In this document: one piece after another, positions 1 to 6,694 of the stretch
Numbering within the stretch: the first letter of the stretch is position 1
Layout: each line of letters begins with the position of its first letter
Assembly (NCBI RefSeq): GCF_001613245.1
Contig: NZ_BDBZ01000012.1
Span: 124,001-188,000, forward strand
Direction: 5' to 3'
Source of the DNA: Nocardia speluncae NBRC 108251
GTDB taxonomy: Bacteria; Actinomycetota; Actinomycetes; Mycobacteriales; Mycobacteriaceae
DNA: 64,000 bases
Made by a program: the position numbers and the translations under genes
Notes under the pieces: model-generated
The model's input: only the letters and a program-made list of their open reading frames with translations
The model's database searches: none
What the model was told of the DNA's origin: nothing

Positions 1-2
1 TA

Positions 3-350
3 CCGGCGCTGCGTGACCGCGAGATCGTGACGGTGTTCCGTTACGAGCGGCTGTTCACCGACTATCTGCGGGAGCGGCTGCCCGATTCCTCGGATCTGGC
101 GCGTGTGCAGTTCACGGCCGCCGTGACCGCTACCCACAACTATCTGCTGCGCCGGATGGTCCGCGGGGAGTCGGCCGCCGGACCCGCGGATCTGCGGGCC
201 GAGTTGAGTACGATTCCCCGGGGTGAACAGCGCCCGGCCGGCGAGGAGGAATTGGTGCTCGCGGTGTTCCGGCGTGATCTGCCGGCCCGGCACATTGCCG
301 AACTGTTGCAGCAACGCCTCGGTCGTCCGGCGGAAACCGCCAGTGATTGA
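3..350 (+). CDS. TetR-family regulator, C-terminal part (5' end outside window)
   Basis: The reading frame is open from base 3, so the N-terminal DNA-binding domain lies upstream of the window. The visible 115 residues are helical and end in a Leu/Arg-rich segment. The part reading FRYERLFTDYLRERLP and FTAAVTATHNYLLRR resembles the ligand-binding domain of actinobacterial TetR regulators. The GTG at 27 is only an internal codon of this frame. It stops 115 bases before the acyl-CoA dehydrogenase and may control it, as such pairs are common; that is inference. Without the HTH the family call is moderate. Confidence 0.55.
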   Translation, partial: PALRDREIVTVFRYERLFTDYLRERLPDSSDLARVQFTAAVTATHNYLLRRMVRGESAAGPADLRAELSTIPRGEQRPAGEEELVLAVFRRDLPARHIAELLQQRLGRPAETASD

Positions 351-464
351 CACTGGGTGCCATGGCTTGCTCGGCAAGTAGCGATTTGCAGGCGGTATAG
401 TGGCAAGGGATCTGACACCGAGTGCCGACGAGTGGCACCGCACCGGCAAACAGGAGTGAACCCA

Positions 465-1625
465 ATGGCGGGAAACCCGGATTTCGATCTGTTCAAGCTG
501 GAGGATTTCCACGACGAGCTGCGGTCTGCCATCCGCGCCCTGTGTGAGAAGGAGATCGCACCGCACGCCAAGGACGTCGACGAGCATGCGCGCTTCCCCG
601 ACGAGGCGCTGGCGGCACTCAATGCCGCGGGCTTCAACGCTGTTCACGTCCCGGAGGCCTACGGCGGCCAAGGCGCCGATTCCGTCGCGACCTGCATCGT
701 CATCGAGGAAGTCGCCCGGGTCTGCGGCTCGTCCTCGCTGATCCCGGCCGTGAACAAGCTCGGCACCATGGGCATGATCCTGAACGGTTCCGAGGAGCTC
801 AAGCAGAAGGTGCTGCCGGATATCGTCAACGGCGAGATGGCCTCCTACGCATTGTCCGAGCGGGAAGCCGGTTCGGATGCCGCCGGAATGCGCACCCGCG
901 CCCGGCAGGAGGGTGACGACTGGATCCTCAACGGGTCCAAATGCTGGATCACCAATGGCGGCAAGTCGTCCTGGTACACGGTGATGGCCGTGACCGACCC
1001 GGACAAGGGTGCCAGCGGTATCTCGGCGTTCCTGGTGCACGCCGACGACGAGGGTTTCGTGGTCGGCCCCCTCGAACACAAACTCGGTATCAAGGGTTCC
1101 CCCACTGCCGAACTGTACTTCGAGAACTGCCGGATCCCCGGTGACCGCATCGTCGGCGCACCCGGCACCGGTTTCAAAACCGCCCTGCAAACCCTCGACC
1201 ACACCCGCCCCACCATCGGCGCGCAGGCCGTCGGCCTGGCGCAGGGCGCCCTGGACGCGGCTCTGGCGTACACCAAGGACCGCAAACAGTTCGGCACAGC
1301 GATCGCCGACTTCCAGAACACGCAGTTCATGCTTGCCGATATGGCAATGAAGATCGAAGCCGCGCGGTTGATGGTCTACACCTCCGCCGCCCGCGCCGAA
1401 CGTGGTGAGAAGAACCTGGGCTTCATCTCGGCGGCCGCCAAATGCTTCGCCTCGGATGTGGCGATGGAAGTCACCACCAACGCGGTCCAGCTGTTCGGCG
1501 GCGCCGGTTACACCACCGATTTCCCGGTGGAGCGGATGATGCGTGACGCCAAGATCACCCAGATCTACGAGGGTACCAACCAGATCCAGCGGGTGGTCAT
1601 GTCCCGCGCCCTGCTCAAGGGGTAA
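465..1625 (+). CDS. acyl-CoA dehydrogenase
   Basis: Flavoenzyme of 386 residues that oxidises acyl-CoA to trans-2-enoyl-CoA and passes electrons to ETF. The order is the usual one: all-alpha N-terminal domain, beta-barrel middle domain with the FAD/substrate motif YALSEREAGSDAAGM (about residue 127), then the C-terminal helical domain. This ends in QIYEGTNQIQRVVMSRALL, whose Glu in YEGTNQ is the family's catalytic base. The ATG at 465 is chosen because AGGAG at 452-456 precedes it at a good distance, although the frame stays open upstream to 357. It stands alone downstream of a TetR gene. Chain-length specificity cannot be read; short or branched chain is likely from its similarity to mycobacterial FadE proteins. 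Confidence 0.93.
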   Translation: MAGNPDFDLFKLEDFHDELRSAIRALCEKEIAPHAKDVDEHARFPDEALAALNAAGFNAVHVPEAYGGQGADSVATCIVIEEVARVCGSSSLIPAVNKLGTMGMILNGSEELKQKVLPDIVNGEMASYALSEREAGSDAAGMRTRARQEGDDWILNGSKCWITNGGKSSWYTVMAVTDPDKGASGISAFLVHADDEGFVVGPLEHKLGIKGSPTAELYFENCRIPGDRIVGAPGTGFKTALQTLDHTRPTIGAQAVGLAQGALDAALAYTKDRKQFGTAIADFQNTQFMLADMAMKIEAARLMVYTSAARAERGEKNLGFISAAAKCFASDVAMEVTTNAVQLFGGAGYTTDFPVERMMRDAKITQIYEGTNQIQRVVMSRALLKG

Positions 1626-1878
1626 TTCCCGGAATTCCGATGCACGGTCGGCGGCTTGGGATTCACGCTCAGGCCGCCGCCGGGCCGTCAGTGACGAGCA
1701 GATCCGCTGTCACCGGCTCGCCGTCGATGCGGTCGCACAGCAGAGTGGATCGAGGACCTCGACCCGAGGTGATGCGGCGAGCGGACGGGCGAACCGTCTT
1801 GACCTGCTGTGGTTACGCCGCAGCAGTACCCGGAACCGGAATCCGTGAAGTCTCGGCCCGAGCGGCCGATACGATCTC

Positions 1879-2271
1879 GTGGTGTTCGAGTACCACGGCT
1901 GGATCTCATTGCGTTCGACAGCGGCGGCTGTTGAGGACGAGCCTCCGCTTCGCCTGGATGAAATCCGGGCCGTAGTGGCCGAAGTGTCCGGGTATGCGCT
2001 CATGGATCTTCAGGCGATGAACGGGGAGTACTTCCTTCACATGGGAGGGAAACCCAATCACGCAGGAGCCTGGGGCATCAAGGTGATCGAGCTTTTTCGC
2101 AGGATCGGTGGACTTGCGCCGGGCTCGTACGGCCTGCTCCACGTTCACGACGACGAAGACATGTTCGCCACAGACTTTCGCGTATATCGACTGGTGCGCG
2201 GCACGGTGACAGAGCACATCGAGCCCCTGCTCTCCCCGGTCATACCGACACTCGAGGATCCCTACCTGTAG
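1879..2271 (+). CDS. Imm7-like immunity protein (orphan)
   Basis: Small soluble protein of 130 residues. It opens with VFEYHGWISL and carries the acidic end HVHDDEDMFATDFRVYRLVRG; the start pattern (FEYHGW) and length match the Imm7 family, whose members neutralise contact-dependent or polymorphic toxins. Two adjacent GTG codons (1879 and 1882) can start it and no strong Shine-Dalgarno is visible. No toxin gene, WXG/PAAR protein or Rhs repeat lies beside it, so it would be an orphan that could protect against toxins of neighbouring strains. The 253 bases before it show no gene. The family call is from memory of the motif and needs a profile search. Confidence 0.6.
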   Translation: MVFEYHGWISLRSTAAAVEDEPPLRLDEIRAVVAEVSGYALMDLQAMNGEYFLHMGGKPNHAGAWGIKVIELFRRIGGLAPGSYGLLHVHDDEDMFATDFRVYRLVRGTVTEHIEPLLSPVIPTLEDPYL

Positions 2272-2444
2272 CTCGGATCGACGTACTCACGGCGGATACA
2301 CAGTGACTCGAGGCTCCTGCGCGGACCTGCGGCCGCGTAGCCCTGCTGACCGGCGGCTCTCACGCGGCGGGCGACCGGGCCGGTGGATCACTCGCCGTGC
2401 TGATGTTACTTTTGCCGCGGAGCAGCGCTCGATGCACTGACGGG

Positions 2445-3035
2445 CTACCGGATCCGGAGCGCGTCCAGGATGCGGCGAAGTGCGGTGAGGGTATCGGTGA
2501 GGGCACCGGGCTCGGTGCCGGAGGCGAGCCAGAGGGCTGCCTCGTTCATGGCTCCGGACAGTAGATGCGTCAGCGGCTGGACCGGCTGCGGCGCGATGAT
2601 GCCCTCGGTGATCAGCGATGTCAATGCGTCGGCGAGGTGGCGGGCGGAAGTGGCTTCGTCCATCGCGCGCCACTCCTGCCAGCCCAGGACGGCGGGGCCG
2701 TCGATCAGCATGATCCGCTGGATCTCCGGGGTGGCGCCGGCGGTGAGGAAGGCTTCGCATCCGGCGACGAGCTGATCCCACGGGCCGGGTTGGGCATCTG
2801 CCGCCGCGGCGACCCGCTCGGCGACCTCGGACTGAACGTTTTCGAGGACCGCGCGGAACACCTCCGGTTTGCCGGCGAACTGATGGTAGAGGGCGCCTTT
2901 GGTGACACCGGCCGCGGTGACGATATCGGTAATGCTCACGCCGGCGTAGCCGTTGTCGGCGAAGAGCCGCCTGCTCTCGCGGAGCAGGGTGCGGCGTGTT
3001 TCCTCGCGCTGCTGGATTCGAAGTGAACCTGCCAT
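2445..3035 (-). CDS. TetR/AcrR-family transcriptional regulator
   Basis: Repressor-like protein of 196 residues. The N-terminal HTH is clear: ESRRLFADNGYAGVSITDI followed by the recognition helix in GVTKGALYHQFAGKPEVFRAV (residues about 15-60). A variable helical ligand domain follows. ATG at 3035 is preferred over GTG at 3038 because AAAGG lies five bases upstream of the ATG. It diverges from the VOC gene at 3125, and the 89 bases between them hold two palindromes sharing the core CATAC...GTATG, so autoregulation and control of the VOC gene are likely. The ligand is unknown. Confidence 0.9.
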   Translation of the reverse strand: MAGSLRIQQREETRRTLLRESRRLFADNGYAGVSITDIVTAAGVTKGALYHQFAGKPEVFRAVLENVQSEVAERVAAAADAQPGPWDQLVAGCEAFLTAGATPEIQRIMLIDGPAVLGWQEWRAMDEATSARHLADALTSLITEGIIAPQPVQPLTHLLSGAMNEAALWLASGTEPGALTDTLTALRRILDALRIR

Positions 3036-3051
3036 CACGGCCTTTCATTGA

Positions 3052-3066
3052 CATACCGACGGTATG
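3052..3066. promoter_or_regulatory. palindromic operator 1 of the TetR/VOC divergent region
   Basis: CATACCGACGGTATG is a perfect 6-bp inverted repeat around a 3-base spacer, 17 bases upstream of the TetR start codon. The same core recurs at 3084-3098 with its centre 32 bases away (about three helical turns). The obvious binder is the adjacent TetR regulator (inference). Confidence 0.72.
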
Positions 3067-3078
3067 CGACCTAGTTTA

Positions 3079-3103
3079 GTTCACATACTGATGGTATGTG
3101 AAC
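3079..3103. promoter_or_regulatory. palindromic operator 2 of the TetR/VOC divergent region
   Basis: GTTCACATAC and GTATGTGAAC form a perfect 10-bp inverted repeat around TGATG. Its core CATACTGATGGTATG differs from operator 1 at only two spacer-side positions. It lies 21 bases before the VOC start codon, where a bound repressor would block transcription or elongation. Confidence 0.75.
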
Positions 3104-3124
3104 TGAACCAGGCGCGGAGGAAAA

Positions 3125-3526
3125 ATGACACTCAACAGCTTCTATCCCGTACTCGGCACGACCCGGATTGCGGCGGCACGCGATTTCTACACCCGCTGGT
3201 TCGGCTTCGAGATCGTTTTCGAAGCGGACTGGTATGTCAGCCTGCGACGCATAGCAGGTGAGCGTTCTTACGAACTGGCCCTGCTCGACCCGACGCATAC
3301 GACCGTCCCCGCGGGGTACCGCAAGCCGGTTCAGGGGCTACTGCTGAACTTCGAGGTCGACGATGTCGATGCCGAGTGGGAGCGGCTCGTGGTGCAGGGT
3401 GGGCTGTCGCCCGAACTCGACATCTGTTCGGAGGATTTCGGTCAACGGCATTTCATTCTGGCCGCGCCCGATGGGGTCCTTGTGGATGTCATCACCGAGA
3501 TACCGCCCGCCGGTGAGTATGCGTAG
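3125..3526 (+). CDS. VOC (glyoxalase/bleomycin-resistance) family protein
   Basis: Single-module protein of 133 residues with the paired beta-alpha-beta-beta-beta pattern of vicinal-oxygen-chelate proteins: [20 protein letters not shown] at the N-terminus and a second half with [16 protein letters not shown] and [15 protein letters not shown]. Members bind metals or sequester small toxic molecules; the substrate here cannot be read. The ATG is supported by GGAGG at 3116-3120. It is divergent from, and probably repressed by, the TetR gene through the two palindromes just upstream, which suggests inducible expression by a small molecule. Confidence 0.88.
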   Translation: MTLNSFYPVLGTTRIAAARDFYTRWFGFEIVFEADWYVSLRRIAGERSYELALLDPTHTTVPAGYRKPVQGLLLNFEVDDVDAEWERLVVQGGLSPELDICSEDFGQRHFILAAPDGVLVDVITEIPPAGEYA

Positions 3527-3554
3527 TCGTCCGTTTCGTACGCACTCGAACGGT

Positions 3555-4022
3555 TCAGCCGGAGAGCGGATCTGAGACGAACAGTGGTGGGGCGATGCCC
3601 ACCGGGGCGATTCTGGTGCCCGACCACGGGCAGCGGGTGTGATTGTCACGCGCGTGGTCGCAGATGTGGTGATCGTGGACAGGAATGTGGGGTCCGGGGC
3701 ACAGGCCCGGGCAGACGAGGGAAATGACCGGCCCGGTCAGGTTTTTGCGGGTGAAGAGGCGAAGGTGGCGGAGCTTGATCCACGGACCCCGTCCGCAGGC
3801 GCACCGGTGGTACTCGGTGACTTTCGTGCCGGCCCAGGGGCATTCACCGGGCACGCTCCTCCAGTGGTCGGCGATCCGCCCGTTTTCGACAGTGGTGCCG
3901 TGCAGGCAGTGCAGTGTTTCCGGGCACCGGAAGCGGCCGGGAGTGGCTGTCGTGCGCAGCATTGCGCGGTGAATCCATGGTTCGTTCTCGCAGTGGCAGG
4001 CTGGGGCATCCAATTGTGTCAT
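3555..4022 (-). CDS. Cys/His-rich protein of unknown function (putative zinc-binding)
   Basis: Unrecognised protein of 155 residues. It is unusually rich in Cys and His, arranged as CHC, CPETLHCLHG, CPW, CACG, CPGLCPG and CDHARDNHTRC, which suggests several structural zinc sites. A motif recurs: CPWAGTKV in the middle and CPWSGTRI near the end, so the protein may consist of two diverged copies. The ATG at 4022 overlaps the stop of the upstream gene by four bases (ATGA), which indicates translational coupling and chooses this start over the open frame further upstream. It belongs to a two-gene operon divergent from the HTH gene at 4476. Confidence 0.68.
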   Translation of the reverse strand: MTQLDAPACHCENEPWIHRAMLRTTATPGRFRCPETLHCLHGTTVENGRIADHWRSVPGECPWAGTKVTEYHRCACGRGPWIKLRHLRLFTRKNLTGPVISLVCPGLCPGPHIPVHDHHICDHARDNHTRCPWSGTRIAPVGIAPPLFVSDPLSG

Positions 4023-4285
4023 CGGTTGTCCTGTGCGGTCGGTGGGTGCTGGGGGTTGGCGGGTGGTTCGGGTAAACGACCTGTGCTGCTGCCTATTGCG
4101 TGGTTCCCGGTGCTCTTGCCGGAATCCGTGCGTTGCGGATGGCCGGGCAGTGCGCGTAACCCGGCCGCGATGCGGGCCAGGGTCGCCGGGTCGGTGCATT
4201 CACCGAAGCGCCACAGTCGCAGTGTCGCCGCGATGGCGCGGTTGGCCGGGGCTCTCGAGGGCAAGCGGGGACGATCATGGTTCAT
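4019..4285 (-). CDS. small basic hypothetical protein, first gene of the divergent cassette
   Basis: Unrecognised protein of 88 residues, basic and Pro-rich at both ends, with a central stretch AATLRLWRFGECTDPATLA followed by RIAAGLRAL that should be helical. ATG at 4285 is chosen because GAGGT sits six bases upstream; an in-frame ATG at 4306 has no ribosome site. Its stop overlaps the start of the Cys-rich gene (ATGA), so the two are co-translated. The promoter region upstream contains two GTTTA-N7-TAAAC palindromes shared with the HTH gene on the other strand. Confidence 0.62.
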   Translation of the reverse strand: MNHDRPRLPSRAPANRAIAATLRLWRFGECTDPATLARIAAGLRALPGHPQRTDSGKSTGNHAIGSSTGRLPEPPANPQHPPTAQDNR

Positions 4286-4358
4286 CGGGTGACCTCGTAT
4301 GTTCATGGATTCGCCGGAACCCGCATACCGCGCATCGGTGTACGGGCGATCATGCCGT

Positions 4359-4377
4359 GGTTTATGCTTACTAAACC
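4359..4377. promoter_or_regulatory. GGTTTA-N7-TAAACC palindrome, operator box A
   Basis: Six-base arms around the spacer TGCTTAC. It lies 74 bases before the minus-strand operon and 99 bases before the HTH gene. A second palindrome with the same GTTTA-N7-TAAAC architecture starts 44 bases on. The two centres (4368 and 4411) are 43 bases apart, close to four helical turns, as expected for cooperative binding. Confidence 0.65.
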
Positions 4378-4402
4378 GATGGATCAGGGTGGATCGCGGA
4401 AC

Positions 4403-4419
4403 GTTTATGGGGGGTAAAC
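4403..4419. promoter_or_regulatory. GTTTA-N7-TAAAC palindrome, operator box B
   Basis: Five-base arms around TGGGGGG, the same arms and spacer length as box A with an unrelated spacer sequence, which argues for a protein binding site. It lies 57 bases upstream of the HTH gene start and about 45 bases upstream of its putative -10 element. The binder may be the HTH protein at 4476 (inference). Confidence 0.65.
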
Positions 4420-4463
4420 CGAGATGTTACGTCGACCGGCTGATGCGGTCAAGTCGGTATCTC

Positions 4464-4469
4464 TAGACT
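4464..4469 (+). promoter_or_regulatory. putative -10 element of a leaderless promoter
   Basis: TAGACT ends six bases before the GTG at 4476 and no Shine-Dalgarno is present. Actinobacterial leaderless genes typically show TANNNT at this distance, so transcription probably starts at or next to the GTG. Confidence 0.55.
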
Positions 4470-4475
4470 CAGGGC

Positions 4476-5294
4476 GTGGGTGGCACAAGCGAGTTCGAGC
4501 AAGTCCGTTCCGAGCCCGATCCGATACGGCGCGGGCGGCGGGCGACCGAACTGATCACGCTCTACCAGCAGCGAGCCGCCGAACTGGCGCGCCTGCGCAA
4601 AGAAGCGATCGAAGAGGCCCATCGAAAAGGGTTGAGCTACACCGAGATCGCGGAACTGCTCGGGATCACAAAGGGGCGGATCAGTCAGATCAAATCGGGT
4701 GCGCCACCGGCCGAACGGGCCTTCTTCGGAGTCGGGCCGGTAGCGGTCGGGATTCCCCGGCGAGATACCGAGACGGGCGCCACCGACTTCGACGCGAGCG
4801 ACCGAGCTGCCCGGCAACTCGTCGAAAAACTCCTGGCCCGCTTGTCTCTCGCCTCGTCGCGATACGAGATCGCCCCTGATGCCGAGGAGGTGCCGGCCGG
4901 GGACACAGTGGTGATCTGCGACCCCGGATCTGCTCCGGTGGCGCAGGAACTACTCGCCGCCGACGAGGCGTTGAGTCTCGAAAAGGCCGACGGTGAATGG
5001 TGTCTCGTCGACAAGGCCACCGGGCGCCGGTACAGCTCCCCGGCAGCGGGAGGGTCGGGAGTCGATATCGGCTTCCTCGGCCGCCACGAGGAGGACGGTC
5101 GCGTCATCGTCCAGATCGCGGGCGTGACCAGCGCCGGATCGCACGGGGTTGCGCATTGGCTGGACAGCGAGGTGTCCGCGCTCTACGAACCGGCGGTGCG
5201 ATCGGTCAGTGCGATCGTCGAAAGTGATATCGATGCCGATCGGGCGATCACCGACAGTCGCGCGGTCGCGGGGCCGTTCACAACCAGAGATTGA
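4476..5294 (+). CDS. HTH protein with C-terminal sensor-like domain
   Basis: Protein of 272 residues with two parts. Residues about 25-80 form an Arg/Glu-rich helix and a sigma-region-4-like HTH (GLSYTEIAELLGITKGRISQ). Residues about 135-260 form an alpha/beta domain with VVICDPGSAPVAQELL, WCLVDKATGRRYSSP, DIGFLGRHEEDGRVIVQIAG and SAGSHGVAHWL. I recall similar second domains attached to HTH modules in other actinobacteria, where a nucleotide or ligand sensing role has been supposed; no function is established from the sequence. The start is the GTG six bases after TAGACT. It diverges from the Cys-rich operon across twin palindromes, so it is the likely local regulator. Confidence 0.75.
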   Translation: MGGTSEFEQVRSEPDPIRRGRRATELITLYQQRAAELARLRKEAIEEAHRKGLSYTEIAELLGITKGRISQIKSGAPPAERAFFGVGPVAVGIPRRDTETGATDFDASDRAARQLVEKLLARLSLASSRYEIAPDAEEVPAGDTVVICDPGSAPVAQELLAADEALSLEKADGEWCLVDKATGRRYSSPAAGGSGVDIGFLGRHEEDGRVIVQIAGVTSAGSHGVAHWLDSEVSALYEPAVRSVSAIVESDIDADRAITDSRAVAGPFTTRD

Positions 5295-5559
5295 TCGAAA
5301 GCGCTTCGCGGCTCGCCTGGTCTCTGATGCTGCTCGTGTGGTCGCGGTGGCCGATCGTCGGCCGGGAACGGGACCGGTCGTCGCGCCCGTACTGCGCCCG
5401 CGTGGCGCGGAGTAACTGGTGCATCCGGCCGGGACGGCGCACGCTGATCCGGCGATGGATTCGGTCCACTATCGCGGCTGCGGATACGTCAGGAATCGCG
5501 TCACGGGAGAATGCGCGGTGAGCCGTGTATTCTGGGGCAGTCACGTGAGTGATGTTGGC
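5295..5559. other. gap without recognisable gene
   Basis: Between the HTH gene and the hairpin at 5560 no convincing coding frame, ribosome binding site, tRNA or repeat is seen on either strand. The short open frames here lack start-site support. Confidence 0.5.
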
Positions 5560-5589
5560 GGTGGGACGCCGCGCCTACGGCGCCCCACC
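5560..5589 (-). terminator. stem-loop downstream of the small membrane peptide
   Basis: GGTGGG-A-CGCCG pairs with CGGCG-C-CCCACC, a 12-position stem with one mismatch and the loop CGCCTA. It lies 13 bases after the stop of the minus-strand peptide gene. There is no U-tract, as is common in high-GC actinobacteria, so termination is likely but not certain. Confidence 0.55.
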
Positions 5590-5602
5590 AGGCGGGTTAT
5601 TA

Positions 5603-5716
5603 TCAGGCCCGCCACCAGCGGACCAGTACGAGCGCCCCGGCGATCACGGCAGCTATACCGAAGCAGATGCCGTAGTCGACCGGGGCCTCACACTTTTTCC
5701 GGCGATGTTTCGCCAT
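5603..5716 (-). CDS. 37-residue single-pass membrane peptide
   Basis: Short gene with a near-ideal ribosome site (AAGGAGGTGG) ending five bases before the ATG. The product starts with the very basic MAKHRRKKCEAPVDYG and continues as one hydrophobic helix (ICFGIAAVIAGALVLVRWW), ending RA. The positive-inside rule predicts a cytoplasmic N-terminus. It contains two Cys, one on each side of the membrane border. A stem-loop follows the stop. No similarity is recognised; the ribosome site, membrane helix and hairpin together make it a credible gene. Confidence 0.68.
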   Translation of the reverse strand: MAKHRRKKCEAPVDYGICFGIAAVIAGALVLVRWWRA

Positions 5717-5925
5717 CCCCACCACCTCCTTCCTGGGCGCGGAGTGAGGACCTGGTCCTCCGCCCCTCGGAATGAGGTGGGCTCACAGTACATCAACGCT
5801 CGAACGGCCCGTAAATCGCTGGTGCCAGGCTGTTTTCGCTGGTAACGGATTCGGGGTGCCGGCGCCGGCGGAATGCCGCAGTCAACGGTGGGCTGGCCGC
5901 GCGGGACCCGCTGCGCTGGTGGATC

Positions 5926-6258
5926 ATGGACATCGTGAGCGATAGCGATCTTGTGGACGTCACCATCAGCGGACCCGACGAAGAATGGCTGGCGGAGTTC
6001 ACCCGGCAGCTGGTAACCGACCGGTTGGCGGCGTGCGGGAACATCCACCCGGAGGTCCGGTCCATCTACCGGTGGGAAGGGGAGGTGGAGGATGCGTCGG
6101 AAGCCGTGGTGGTGCTGCACACCCGGGCATCGCATGTCGACGCGATCATCGAACGCGCCAATTCCGAGCACCCCGACGAGGTGCCGCAGGTCATTGCGGT
6201 GGCGGTGAGCGGCGTGAACCCCGCGTATGGGGAATGGATACTGACCGAGACCAGCTGA
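5926..6258 (+). CDS. cutA: CutA1 divalent-cation tolerance protein
   Basis: Protein of 110 residues matching the trimeric CutA1 fold: LVTDRLAACGNIHPEVRSIY, WEGEVEDASEAVVVLHTR, and the C-terminal HPDEVPQVIAVAVSGVNP followed by YGEWILTET. These segments are the family signature. CutA1 is a ferredoxin-like cytoplasmic trimer linked to copper and divalent metal tolerance, though its exact activity is unsettled. The start could be ATG 5926 or GTG 5935; only a weak GGTGG lies upstream. It is a single-gene unit convergent with the GNAT gene. Confidence 0.9.
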   Translation: MDIVSDSDLVDVTISGPDEEWLAEFTRQLVTDRLAACGNIHPEVRSIYRWEGEVEDASEAVVVLHTRASHVDAIIERANSEHPDEVPQVIAVAVSGVNPAYGEWILTETS

Positions 6259-6296
6259 TCAGCTGTCGCCGCGCACCCGGCCGTGCCGGAGCGGAT

Positions 6297-6683
6297 CTAT
6301 CGGCCGGTGCCGCCTGCGCGGTGGACGAGATCGGCGTACTCCGGGTGTTTTCCGATGTATTCGTCCACGTACCAGCAGGTGGCGGTGACCGACCGGCCTG
6401 CCGACCGGCTCTCGTCGAGCGCGTACTTCACCACCTGCGCGGCCACCCCGTGGCCCCGGAACTCCGGGAAGGTGATCGTGTGGTGGAAATTGCGGACCTT
6501 CGGGCTCTCGGTTTCCGCGTAGTCGGCATAGCCGGCCAGGGAGCCGTCGAGATAGATCTCGAAACGGGTATCTGCCGCATTGTGTCGGAGTTCGGTGCTC
6601 ACCTTTGTTGGAACGGCCGCCCGCACCGCGTTGTTCCGGACCGCGGCGGCCCGGCCGCGTGCGCCGGGCGGTCGCTGCGCCAT
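6297..6683 (-). CDS. GNAT-fold N-acetyltransferase, YidJ/YjdJ-like
   Basis: Protein of 128 residues with the short GNAT version: a beta-hairpin (FEIYLDGSLAGYADY), the acetyl-CoA loop FPEFRGHGVAAQVVKYALDE (R/Q-x-x-G-x-G/A pattern), and the conserved CWYVDEYIGKHPEYADL that marks the small Gtn/YjdJ class. The acceptor is unknown. The start at 6683 lies 11 bases after the flavoprotein gene's stop, so the two are probably cotranscribed. The first 27 residues are Arg/Ala-rich and poorly conserved in appearance, and GTG 6602 is an alternative start. Confidence 0.85.
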   Translation of the reverse strand: MAQRPPGARGRAAAVRNNAVRAAVPTKVSTELRHNAADTRFEIYLDGSLAGYADYAETESPKVRNFHHTITFPEFRGHGVAAQVVKYALDESRSAGRSVTATCWYVDEYIGKHPEYADLVHRAGGTGR

Positions 6684-6694
6684 CCGGGCGTTTC

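Noticed and set aside
1626..1878. gene between the acyl-CoA dehydrogenase and the Imm7-like gene
   Set aside because: Open frames exist in several phases but none has a ribosome site, domain or coherent composition.
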